Positions 1 to 7,022 of a stretch of 9,499 nucleotides of DNA are shown here, piece after piece (the first letter of the stretch is position 1; the number at the start of each line of letters is the position of its first letter). Both the position numbers and the translations under genes were made by a program. Source of the stretch: UBA9980 sp964436235 (lineage in GTDB: Bacteria > Muiribacteriota > UBA9980). A model generated the notes under the pieces. The model saw only the letters and a list, made by a program, of their open reading frames with translations. It was not told the DNA's origin and did not search any database. Location of the stretch: assembly GCA_964436235.1 (NCBI GenBank), contig CAYTCW010000159.1, positions 1-9,499 of the forward strand. Direction: 5' to 3'.

Positions 1-554
1 GAATTGATAAAATGGAAGTCTTTTTTATCGAACTCGTTTCCGACGGTGCATCTGAATTCATGTTTAACGCCGCTTTTTAAAATCAGATCGACCGTTTTAT
101 AAAGATGGTCGGGATTTGAGTTATAGCAGAATTTTTCGTAATCGTCGAAGCGGCCTTTGACATCCATCGCCACGAAATCTACGAGTTTTTCGTCTAATAT
201 TTCCTTCAGCAGGCCGTAATTAGTGCCGTTGGTATCGAGTTTAACCGATTTAGAGCAGGCCGATCTTATAAAGCGAAGAAAGCATTTAAGTTTTTCGCCC
301 TGCAGAGTGGGCTCGCCGCCCGAAACCACTATCGCATCGGATAATTTATTCGTAACGGCGTGCTTTAAGCAGCTGTATATTTCTTCGGCGTTCAATACCC
401 GGCCGGAATTCATCATTTTAACGTTATGACAATACGAACAGTTCATATTGCAGCCTGAGGTAAAGAAAACCGAGGCGCTCTTATGCGGATAATCGCAAAA
501 GCTCGACGGCTGATAGCCGTAGATGCCAATTTCTAAACATTTTGTTTCATCCAT
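1..554 (-). CDS. nrdG: anaerobic ribonucleotide reductase activating protein, radical SAM (partial, runs off the left edge)
   Basis: The first 184 codons are visible and the C-terminus lies outside the window. The protein is a radical SAM enzyme that would reductively cleave S-adenosylmethionine and install the glycyl radical on NrdD. It shows the CX3CX2C cluster ligands as CNMNCSYC (C35, C39, C42), the SAM-binding GGEP motif at about residues 79-82, DTNGT near 108-112 and MDVKG near 130-134. The last two patterns resemble the longer NrdG2-type activases (TIGR02495) by memory. I chose the ATG at 552-554 because AAAGGAAG sits 9 bases upstream and because this frame contains the whole cluster region. 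The start lies inside the end of nrdD, giving a 22-base overlap and probable translational coupling. Pairing with nrdD makes the role firm. The exact subfamily is less sure. Confidence 0.93.
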   Translation of the reverse strand, partial: MDETKCLEIGIYGYQPSSFCDYPHKSASVFFTSGCNMNCSYCHNVKMMNSGRVLNAEEIYSCLKHAVTNKLSDAIVVSGGEPTLQGEKLKCFLRFIRSACSKSVKLDTNGTNYGLLKEILDEKLVDFVAMDVKGRFDDYEKFCYNSNPDHLYKTVDLILKSGVKHEFRCTVGNEFDKKDFHFIN

Positions 555-2908
555 TTAAGAAAGCTTCCTTTCAGTTCGGTTTTCGATATTATTTCTCCGC
601 CGCGCGCTTTTATCATGACGGGTAATTCGTTTATATTATAATAGCAGGCAAGCGCCAGCCCTTCATGGTCTTTAGTGTCGATCATAATTATTTTATCTTT
701 ATTTTCATTCTGCTTTATATGTTTTTTAAGTTCATCGCATTTAGGGCAATTTTCTTTTCCGAAGAAGTATATCTTTTCTTCTTTAGAATCGAAGCCTGAC
801 ATAATGTAGCGGCGCATTTCGAGATTGACTTTAGTGCGGTCCTTCAATTCGGCGAGTTTTCCTTTCGTCCAGCCGCTTGTCTGTGAAAAATATCCGGTAA
901 CGCGGGTTTCGCAATAGATATTTTTAGACGAACATTTAGGGCATGTGTCATGGAAGCCTCTGTGCATGGTGCCGCAGTCGCAGCATACGGTCATATCGGG
1001 ACTGTCGGCGGTCTGAACGGCGCTGGTATTATAAAATACGCTTTTATAAAGCGAAGCAAGCGCCCTGTAATCGGGCTCGGTTTCGCCGAACCAGTTATGG
1101 ATGATAGTTCCGGCCTGTATCATAGGATCGAATTTAGACTGTTTTTCTATGCGGGTGAATATATCGACGCCGCTGTCGTAGGCGAAATGTACTGAATTAG
1201 TATAATAAACATCGCCCGTTTTAATGTTGCCGCGTATATATTTAAGCGATTCGGGGAAATATTTAATATCTAAAAGCGCGGCGCGCAGGCCTAAGCCTTC
1301 AGCGGGCGTCTGTTCGAGCATACAGGTGACGCCGTATTTTTTAGAAAGCCGGTTAACGCTGTTATGCAGATAAGCTATTATTTTAAGCCCCATAAAGAGC
1401 GCATCGTCGTTTTCGTGAAGCTGCGAACCCGAAAGGCACTGGACCATTTCGTTAAGGCCTATCATGCCGACTAAAAATTTAGCTTCTTCGCGGCGCAGGT
1501 AAGGTTTTGAATCCATGCCGCGCGTTAAAAACGAAAGACAGCCCTTATCGCCCATATCCAATATTTTTTCGATATATTCTTTTTTTGCAATATGGCCCTT
1601 CATCGTCAATTCGACGAGCCTGTCTATTTCTTTATAAACGCCGTCCATATCTTTATTTTTATAAGCGATTCGCGGAAGGTTCAGCGTAATATTCTGCCAC
1701 GCGCTAAAGCGCATTTCTTCGGGCGCGCTCATCATGCGTTCGGCTTCTTCTTTGGTAAGCCCTATCTGCAGCCGGCAGCACTGAGCTATTTTTATGCTCT
1801 CGCCGCGGTCGTAGAGTATATACACGCTGCCGCGTTTTGAATTGAGCTTGCAGGCTTTCAAATAGAGCGGGTCGTCATTTTCAAAAGTCTGGTTATTAAC
1901 GTGCATTAATATTTTCGGAAACGCTATATTAGCGTGGTTGGCGTCGCCTTCGAAGAGGACGTCGAATATGGCGTTTAAAAAGCGGCGCGTTTCGTTTTCG
2001 TAATCGGCGTACACGCGGCCGTTATATTCTCCGCCGGGGCCGATTACGGGAGTATTTTTAAAATGCTCGGGCGTATTCAGGTAAACGTTGAAATCCACGA
2101 ACGCCGTCTGACCGCCTCTTCCGCCGGCAAGCTGGGCAAATGAATACAGCAGGTGCTGAGCGCACTGAATAAGGCCGTCGTCGTCTAAAGTTTCGGTATA
2201 AGGCGCAAAGAACATATTAACGGCGTCGAAACCGATGGCGCCGGCGAATAAGCCCTGCAGATAATTAGCGAAGCATGAAAGATGATTTACGAGCGTAAGC
2301 GCGTGCTGGGCAGGTTTAGACTGCGTTTTAATTCCGGGAAGGCGGAGGCCGTATTTTTTAACATATTCAACGCTGTTGCCGCTGCAATAAGGCCTGTTGA
2401 TAAAATCGAGATCGTGAAGATGTATATCGCCTTTTAAATGCGCTTCTGAAACGGCCGGCGGAAATACTTCTTTAAGAGCGTACTGCTTCAAAATCTGACC
2501 GGCAAGAGTAAGATTGATCGATTCGGGCGACAACGTAAGATTGCTGTTTTCGGTATTTCTGTCTTCTATTATTTTTTTAACGTCGTAGAGCGGTATCGAA
2601 AGATTGGAGTGCTGCTTCATTTCTTTCTGGTGGCCGTCATCGAGCAGTATCGAATTGACTAATTCGCGCAGGAAAGAAGAAGTGACTTTATTCAAGCCGC
2701 TTTTTAAAAGTTTTTCCTCGACTTTATTGGCTACTTTAAGGCCTTCGTCGGTATTTATATGCAATTCTTTTTCAAGTGAAGAAATTATGTAGCGCTTGTC
2801 GAACTCGCAATAGCTTTCTTCACTGCGGGATTCGACCATCATTTGAATTTCAGTCGCGTCTTTTTTAGTATTTTTTTTAGTTTTAACTTTAATGGAAGGG
2901 TTGACCAT
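533..2908 (-). CDS. nrdD: anaerobic (class III) ribonucleoside-triphosphate reductase with fused C-terminal redoxin domain
   Basis: This oxygen-sensitive glycyl-radical enzyme reduces ribonucleotides to deoxyribonucleotides in the cytoplasm. Residues about 20-110 look like an ATP-cone allosteric domain. The catalytic region begins near GDIHLHDLDF (160-169), followed by C175. The CCR motif at 377-379 aligns by eye with the GCRSFL loop of E. coli NrdD, making C378 the likely thiyl-radical cysteine. A zinc site follows (C642/C645 and C656/C659), then the glycyl-radical loop RVTGYF with G672. At 791 residues it is longer than usual family members. The extra C-terminal part (about 711-791) looks like a glutaredoxin/NrdH domain, with CPKC at 721-724 and a likely cis-proline in ELPVMI (P763). 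This suggests dithiol-driven rather than formate-driven reduction, which is inference. The ATG at 2906-2908 has AAAGGAG 8 bases upstream. nrdG follows with a 22-base overlap. Confidence 0.96.
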   Translation of the reverse strand: MVNPSIKVKTKKNTKKDATEIQMMVESRSEESYCEFDKRYIISSLEKELHINTDEGLKVANKVEEKLLKSGLNKVTSSFLRELVNSILLDDGHQKEMKQHSNLSIPLYDVKKIIEDRNTENSNLTLSPESINLTLAGQILKQYALKEVFPPAVSEAHLKGDIHLHDLDFINRPYCSGNSVEYVKKYGLRLPGIKTQSKPAQHALTLVNHLSCFANYLQGLFAGAIGFDAVNMFFAPYTETLDDDGLIQCAQHLLYSFAQLAGGRGGQTAFVDFNVYLNTPEHFKNTPVIGPGGEYNGRVYADYENETRRFLNAIFDVLFEGDANHANIAFPKILMHVNNQTFENDDPLYLKACKLNSKRGSVYILYDRGESIKIAQCCRLQIGLTKEEAERMMSAPEEMRFSAWQNITLNLPRIAYKNKDMDGVYKEIDRLVELTMKGHIAKKEYIEKILDMGDKGCLSFLTRGMDSKPYLRREEAKFLVGMIGLNEMVQCLSGSQLHENDDALFMGLKIIAYLHNSVNRLSKKYGVTCMLEQTPAEGLGLRAALLDIKYFPESLKYIRGNIKTGDVYYTNSVHFAYDSGVDIFTRIEKQSKFDPMIQAGTIIHNWFGETEPDYRALASLYKSVFYNTSAVQTADSPDMTVCCDCGTMHRGFHDTCPKCSSKNIYCETRVTGYFSQTSGWTKGKLAELKDRTKVNLEMRRYIMSGFDSKEEKIYFFGKENCPKCDELKKHIKQNENKDKIIMIDTKDHEGLALACYYNINELPVMIKARGGEIISKTELKGSFLKWMKQNV
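564..571 (-). promoter_or_regulatory. ribosome binding site of nrdG inside nrdD
   Basis: AAAGGAAG on the minus strand lies 9 bases before the ATG at 552-554, within the last codons of nrdD. It supports this ATG over the downstream one at 538-540, which is in a different frame that meets a stop early. Confidence 0.65.
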
Positions 2909-2916
2909 CTAACGTT

Positions 2917-2923
2917 CTCCTTT
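2917..2923 (-). promoter_or_regulatory. strong ribosome binding site of nrdD
   Basis: On the minus strand the sequence AAAGGAG lies 8 bases before the ATG at 2906-2908. It fixes the nrdD start and is the clearest Shine-Dalgarno sequence in the window. Confidence 0.8.
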
Positions 2924-2977
2924 AGTAATGAGAATTCAATGTTTAATAATTAATTACGACAAATAAAAAACCATATC

Positions 2978-2994
2978 TTGCGCATTAATCGCAA
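2978..2994. promoter_or_regulatory. possible operator dyad upstream of nrdD
   Basis: TTGCG and CGCAA form a 5-bp inverted repeat around a 7-base centre, ATTAAT being part of it. It lies 70 bases upstream of the nrdD start. The overall layout resembles a dimeric regulator site, but it does not match the FNR (TTGAT-N4-ATCAA), Rex or NrdR consensus as I know them. The regulator is therefore unassigned, and chance occurrence is possible. Confidence 0.25.
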
Positions 2995-3299
2995 AACACT
3001 TCAGTTTTATTAAATTATCCGGCCCGAAGTCAAAGCATTCTTGATTATTATTACTTCGCTGACAACTTAAGCCTTTCTTTTTTTAGAATCATTATGATAT
3101 GCAACGATCACTTTAAAAAATAATTAAAACATGACGGATAAAAACGATCTGACTGGTGCCGCAATATTCGCCCGGCTCGTTATTAGAGATTACGGCGGGC
3201 CCGGATGGACTGGCTTGATAAAAAGTAGAAACCGCGCTACTGACGGCGCTGACGGGAAATTTAAATTAAAGTCGCGGCTTGTTCCGGCCATGTTTTAAG

Positions 3300-3327
3300 T
3301 TTTCAATCTAACCGGTCAAATTATAAA
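3300..3327 (+). promoter_or_regulatory. candidate sigma-70-type promoter facing the ABC operon
   Basis: TTTTCA (3300-3305) and TATAAA (3322-3327) are separated by 16 bases, matching the -35 and -10 consensus at 4 of 6 and 5 of 6 positions. It points toward the substrate-binding protein gene across the gap. In A/T-rich sequence such pairs arise easily, and the gap length is unknown, so this is weak. Confidence 0.22.
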
Positions 3328-3377
3328 TTAAAGCCGCCCAAAAGTCAACAATAATTTTTATTTTTTTACATTTTTTT

Positions 3378-3477
3378 NNNNNNNNNNNNNNNNNNNNNNN
3401 NNNNNNNNNNNNNNNNNNNNNNNNNNNNNNNNNNNNNNNNNNNNNNNNNNNNNNNNNNNNNNNNNNNNNNNNNNNNN
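3378..3477. other. scaffold gap of exactly 100 Ns
   Basis: The run of 100 Ns is the usual placeholder for a gap of unknown length. It follows T-rich sequence and removes the start codon and ribosome binding site of the next gene. Adjacency of the nrdDG pair and the ABC operon is therefore inferred from scaffolding rather than read directly. Confidence 0.98.
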
Positions 3478-4500
3478 TTAATATTTACGGTTAAAAAATT
3501 ATTACCCGGCTTTATTTTAATTATAGCCGCCTCGTCTCTGCTGCTTTTTTTTGATGGTGAAAAGGCCGCGACCGGCGGGGCTAAAATTCATAAAATTGCC
3601 GTTTTTCAGTTTTCGTCAAGACCGACGCTCGACGACGCCGTTAGCGCCTTCATTAAAACTATAGCCGATAAAGGGTTTATTGACGGCGGCAATATTTCGA
3701 TTAAAAGGTTCAACGCTGAAACCGAGAATGCGGCCGGAGCCGCCATAGCTAATGAAATAGTAAATTCGCGCTTCGATATGGCCGTTACGGTTAGCACACC
3801 TTCACTGCAGATAATGGCTAACGCCAACCGGACCGCTAAGATAGCTCATATATTCGCGGTGGTAACCGATCCTGCCGGCGCGGGCGTCGGAATTTCCGAA
3901 AAAGACCCTCTCGACCATCCCGATCATCTTGCCGGAATAGGAACTTTCCAGCCGGTAGAAAAGGTTATAACCCTCGCCAAGCAGATTAATCCTAATTTAA
4001 AAAAATTGGGCGCTCCGTGGACTTTAAGTGAAAAATGCGCAGAGGCCTGCGTGATTAAGGCCCGTAAAACATGCGCCGAATTGGGTATAACGCTGGTTGA
4101 AATGCCGGTGGAAAACTCGGCCTCGGTTTTAGAGGCCGTGCGCGCGCTTAATTTAAAGGGTGTAGAAGCAATATGGGTGGGCGGCGATAATATAATCGAA
4201 ACCGCTATCGAATCAGTTATCAAGGCGGGACGCGAGGCAGGCATACCCGTAATCACTAATAACCCTGACCACGCACCGCTCGGAGCTTATATTTCGCTCG
4301 GCGCCAATTATTACCAGGTAGGCGAAAAATTGGGCGAATTAACCGCCGAAATATTATCCGGACGGCCGATTAAAAGCGTGCCTATTGAAAATGTAGTGCC
4401 GGAAGATCTCGCGCTTAATATCAAAGATAATAAAGATATAAGCGGCGCCTGGAACCTGCCGCCGGAAATCATTAAACGCGCATCGAAGTTAATTCGCTAA
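3478..4500 (+). CDS. ABC transporter substrate-binding protein, PF04392 family (5' end lost in gap)
   Basis: The frame is open from the first base after the gap and gives 340 visible residues, so the start lies in or before the Ns. An internal ATG at 3778 is not the start, because about 100 family-like residues precede it. Visible residues 6-25 are two lysines and a hydrophobic stretch, which look like a Sec signal or membrane anchor. No lipobox cysteine follows. The rest fits the TrpX-like ABC_sub_bind fold, with VSTPSLQ (105-111), TDPAGAGVG, WVGGDN, NNPD and GANYYQVGEKLGEL. Family members bind small ligands in the periplasm or at the cell surface. Tryptophan or tyrosine is known for some, but the ligand here is not readable. 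A paralogue closes the same operon. The 117-129 bases to the next gene are repeat-rich. Confidence 0.88.
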   Translation, partial: LIFTVKKLLPGFILIIAASSLLLFFDGEKAATGGAKIHKIAVFQFSSRPTLDDAVSAFIKTIADKGFIDGGNISIKRFNAETENAAGAAIANEIVNSRFDMAVTVSTPSLQIMANANRTAKIAHIFAVVTDPAGAGVGISEKDPLDHPDHLAGIGTFQPVEKVITLAKQINPNLKKLGAPWTLSEKCAEACVIKARKTCAELGITLVEMPVENSASVLEAVRALNLKGVEAIWVGGDNIIETAIESVIKAGREAGIPVITNNPDHAPLGAYISLGANYYQVGEKLGELTAEILSGRPIKSVPIENVVPEDLALNIKDNKDISGAWNLPPEIIKRASKLIR

Positions 4501-4514
4501 AACAGTCGAAGCGT

Positions 4515-4561
4515 TTAGTCAATCGTTAGTCATTAGTCGTTTAGTAATTAGTAATTATTAG
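4515..4561. repeat. degenerate TTAGT repeat cluster between two genes
   Basis: TTAGT occurs at 4515, 4526, 4533, 4541 and 4548, followed by a TTAG at 4558, spaced 7 to 11 bases apart on the plus strand. The first three are TTAGTC and the next two TTAGTA. It fills the space between the first substrate-binding gene and the STAS gene. It could be a multi-site protein-binding region or simple replication slippage. Confidence 0.6.
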
Positions 4562-4619
4562 CGTTAATCACAACCGTAAATAGTAAATAAAAATATTAAA
4601 CAGTAAATGTAGATAGTGT

Positions 4620-4623
4620 GAGG
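4620..4623 (+). promoter_or_regulatory. ribosome binding site choosing the GTG at 4630
   Basis: GAGG lies 6 bases before the GTG at 4630. The alternative GTG at 4618 overlaps this site and has no purine-rich sequence at a suitable distance, so 4630 is the better start. Confidence 0.5.
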
Positions 4624-4629
4624 CTTATA

Positions 4630-6075
4630 GTGAGTACCAATCTCGATATTCAAATAATTGAAAAGGGCAGGTTTAAAATACTTATATTAAAAGGCCGCAT
4701 CGACGCGAACTGGTCTTTGCGTCTCAGCGAGTCTATCAACGAAGTAATACGCGGCGGCGCCTACGATATTATTTTAGACGCAGCTGAAGTGGATTACATA
4801 AGCTCGGCGGGCGTCCGGGTGCTTTTAATGTCGTATAAGGAGCTCAATAAACTTAACGGGTCATTCGCGCTTTATAGGCCCTGTGACAATGTTAAATCGA
4901 TTATAAATATGATGGGACTCTCCTCTTTATTCGATTGCTCTAAATTCGAGTCTGAAATAAACGGACGCACTCCCGCCGAAGACCGTAAAAGCCCTTCGAT
5001 TGGAACTTCGGAACTTTTAACGCCGGCCGGCGAATCAAACGCCGTTAAAGACGGACCGCACGGTCATAGCGCGCCTGATTACGGCGTCGTAAACGGGATG
5101 AACATAAATGTGGCGTTTAAAAAAGAATATAGCGCCGCGGTTAAAATAAGCGGCGATATAAATAAAATAAGCATTTTTTCGTATTCAGCGGATGATATGC
5201 GAGTTATGCCGGCCGGCCCGGAGACTATAGCCTTCGGCCTTGGCGCTTTAGGCCCCGGCGGAGCTAAAGCGCTCGAACGCGCCGGCGAATTTATTTCAGC
5301 CTGCGGTTATACCGCCTATATGCCTTCGGACGGCTCTAAAAAGCCCGATTATTTAATAGCGGACGGCGGCTTTACCCCGCAGATCAACTATCTTTATTGC
5401 GCGGCGTGCGAATGCAGCTACAGCGCCGCATTCAGCTTTAAAAGCGCTTCGGCCGGGGCCGCCGTTAAAATGAGCGATATAATAAAAACCGCTCACGGCG
5501 TGGCCGGCTGCGACGATATACTCACCTTGATAATAGGCGAGACGGAAGGCGTGATCGGCGTTTCCTTAGCCGTGCCGCCCGCCGCCAGCGAAAAGAAACG
5601 GATTCATGCAGGCACGGATGAAGCCGAAACAATAAAAACGCCGGCCAAAGAGGCTGACCGCTACTCCGGCGGCGAAGAAGAAAAACACGGACCGTTCGAA
5701 TTTCCTCAGATCCGCGATAATTTTAATATTACGGCCGAACCGGCTTTCGGCGGACACATGGCGCTTTGCGCCGGACTTTCATGCGCAAAACAGGTTTTAG
5801 ATAAAAAAACGGCTGAATTTTTACGGCCGATGTCTATAACCTCTAATATTTACGGTCATTTTCATGCCTCGATTTTCGAATTTACGCCGCTTAAGAAAAA
5901 TTGTGACGATCCCGCCGAACTTGCGGCCGCTCTTTATGAAAAAGGCCCGCCCGAAGCGGTTTTTCATCTTATAAACGACTGGCGCGATATAAACGGCGCG
6001 GGCGAAACTGGTTTTGTAAGCGGAACCTGCTGGATAGTTAAAATTTCAGGTTACGAATACGAAGAGGATAAATAA
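4630..6075 (+). CDS. STAS-domain protein with long unrecognised C-terminal region
   Basis: From the preferred GTG the protein has 481 residues; a GTG at 4618 would add four. Residues 1 to about 104 form a STAS (anti-sigma-factor-antagonist type) domain, with the typical KGRIDAN strand-loop and YISSAGVRVLL. S59 aligns with the phosphorylatable Ser58 of SpoIIAA, while the preceding Asp of that motif is replaced by Ser58. A polar linker (about 107-155) leads to a glycine/alanine-rich region (about 156-318) holding a cysteine cluster CAACEC. A second charged linker (about 319-360) precedes a final region ending in GTCWIVKISG. I do not recognise the parts after the STAS domain; they show no kinase or phosphatase motif that I can identify. 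No signal peptide or membrane segment is evident, so it is probably cytoplasmic. It ends 2 bases before the permease, which suggests a regulatory role in the transporter. Confidence 0.85.
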   Translation: MSTNLDIQIIEKGRFKILILKGRIDANWSLRLSESINEVIRGGAYDIILDAAEVDYISSAGVRVLLMSYKELNKLNGSFALYRPCDNVKSIINMMGLSSLFDCSKFESEINGRTPAEDRKSPSIGTSELLTPAGESNAVKDGPHGHSAPDYGVVNGMNINVAFKKEYSAAVKISGDINKISIFSYSADDMRVMPAGPETIAFGLGALGPGGAKALERAGEFISACGYTAYMPSDGSKKPDYLIADGGFTPQINYLYCAACECSYSAAFSFKSASAGAAVKMSDIIKTAHGVAGCDDILTLIIGETEGVIGVSLAVPPAASEKKRIHAGTDEAETIKTPAKEADRYSGGEEEKHGPFEFPQIRDNFNITAEPAFGGHMALCAGLSCAKQVLDKKTAEFLRPMSITSNIYGHFHASIFEFTPLKKNCDDPAELAAALYEKGPPEAVFHLINDWRDINGAGETGFVSGTCWIVKISGYEYEEDK

Positions 6076-6077
6076 CG

Positions 6078-7022
6078 ATGTCTTTATTAATGGCTACTTT
6101 TACCATTGGATTAATATTATCGATACTGGCCGTCGGCGTTTTAATAAGTTTTCGTATATTTAATTTCGCCGATATCACTTCGGAAGGCTCTTTAGCGCTG
6201 GGAGCTTCCGTAGCGGCGGTTTTAATCACTTCGAAGACTTGCGGCCCGTTTACGGTGCTTTTTATTTCAGCGGCGGCGGGGGCTGCCGCTGGCGCGCTGA
6301 CCGGAGTTTTACACACTAAATTTAAAATAAACACTCTGCTGGCCGGAATATTAGTGATGACCGCCCTTTATTCGGTCAATCTTCACGTCATGGGTAAAAA
6401 CAACGTGGCGCTCATGAACGAGGAAACTATATTCACTTTATCTAATAAACATTTATCTATAAGTGAAACGGTGAACGAAACCGTTAAAATTATCGGTTTT
6501 AATCTTAACTTAAAAGACCTGAGCTCCGCGCTGGTTTCACTGCTTTGCGCTTTCGCCTGCGGCCTGGCATTATATCTGTTTTTAAAAACCAAACTCGGCG
6601 CCGCGATGCGGGCGACCGGCGATAATGCCCAGATGGCCGCCGCGCTCGGCGTTAATACCGATTTAATGGTGATAACGGGATTATCTATCGCCAACGCCTT
6701 AGCCGCCCTTTCCGGGGCGCTTTTAGCTTCATATCAGGGATTCGCCGACGTGCAGATCGGCCTCGGAATGCTTGTGTGGGGGCTTGCAAGCGTAATCATA
6801 GGCGAAACCCTCGTCCGCGATAAATCGATAGGCTTAGCTATAACCGCCGCGGTTATGGGTTCGATATTTTTCCGGTTACTTGTAGCCATAGCGCTTCGCT
6901 TCGGAATGAATCCGAACGATATGAAACTTATAACGGCAGTATTCGTTCTGATGGCTTTGATTATTCCTCAGCTCGGTAAAAAAAATAAATTAACGGGGAG
7001 TCGAATTGTTAAAACTAATTAA
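6078..7022 (+). CDS. ABC transporter permease, TrpY-like (BPD_transp_2 / COG4120 type)
   Basis: This 314-residue protein is highly hydrophobic, with some eight or nine likely membrane segments, including residues 7-25, 38-52, 57-78, 85-102, 149-170, 196-218 and 280-298. The polar stretch TKLGAAMRATGDNAQMAAALG (171-191) matches the cytoplasmic coupling-loop signature of branched-chain-amino-acid and ribose-type permeases, where the ATPase docks. NFADITSEGSLALGA near residues 29-43 is also typical of this uncharacterised-transporter class. The ATG lies 2 bases after the STAS stop, with AAGAGG about 10 bases upstream. The last 17 bases overlap the ATPase gene. It should form the membrane channel, probably as a homodimer, for import of the ligand delivered by the flanking binding proteins. 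Confidence 0.92.
   Translation: MSLLMATFTIGLILSILAVGVLISFRIFNFADITSEGSLALGASVAAVLITSKTCGPFTVLFISAAAGAAAGALTGVLHTKFKINTLLAGILVMTALYSVNLHVMGKNNVALMNEETIFTLSNKHLSISETVNETVKIIGFNLNLKDLSSALVSLLCAFACGLALYLFLKTKLGAAMRATGDNAQMAAALGVNTDLMVITGLSIANALAALSGALLASYQGFADVQIGLGMLVWGLASVIIGETLVRDKSIGLAITAAVMGSIFFRLLVAIALRFGMNPNDMKLITAVFVLMALIIPQLGKKNKLTGSRIVKTN
6995..7000 (+). promoter_or_regulatory. ribosome binding site for the TTG-started ATPase gene
   Basis: GGGGAG inside the end of the permease gene lies 5 bases before TTG at 7006. It supports this rare start codon; no in-frame ATG or GTG is available near the family N-terminus. Confidence 0.65.

Larger units (their letters stand above)
2909..3377. other. 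intergenic region: nrdD leader and A/T-rich sequence up to the gap
   Basis: This 469-base stretch holds the 5' leader and presumably the promoter of nrdD, plus any promoter for the plus-strand operon. I see no tRNA, no recognisable riboswitch and no convincing NrdR box. Visible items are an imperfect 17-bp dyad (2978-2994), a TTGACT hexamer on the minus strand (3028-3033) without a good -10 partner, a 55-codon open frame at 3131-3298 lacking a Shine-Dalgarno sequence, a short direct repeat CTGACGG (3240-3246 and 3249-3255), and a repeated 10-mer TAAATTAAAG (3262-3271 and 3324-3333). The final bases are T-rich up to the gap. Confidence 0.6.

Noticed and set aside
950..1195. Plus-strand frames inside nrdD and nrdG (also near 223-429, 1507-1840 and 2604-2792)
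   Set aside because: They lie opposite clearly conserved codons of nrdD and nrdG and show no family features of their own.
2956..2969. 14-base match ACGACAAATAAAAA shared with 9317-9330
   Set aside because: A match of this length in A/T-rich sequence can arise by chance in 9.5 kb, and the flanks do not align.
2909..3377. NrdR box or cobalamin riboswitch upstream of nrdD
   Set aside because: I looked for the NrdR consensus and a B12-box-like core on both strands and found no convincing match.
3606..4256. Minus-strand frames across the ABC operon (also near 5566-5757, 6038-6694, 7026-7223 and 8407-8634)
   Set aside because: They are antisense shadows of genes with recognised motifs and have no ribosome binding sites.
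3778..4500. ATG at 3778 as the start of the first binding protein
   Set aside because: The same frame is open for 100 codons upstream to the gap and contains a signal-like segment and family-like sequence, so this Met is internal.
4618..4620. GTG at 4618 as the start of the STAS protein
   Set aside because: The GTG at 4630 has GAGG at proper spacing and gives an N-terminus typical of STAS domains. The upstream GTG has no ribosome binding site.
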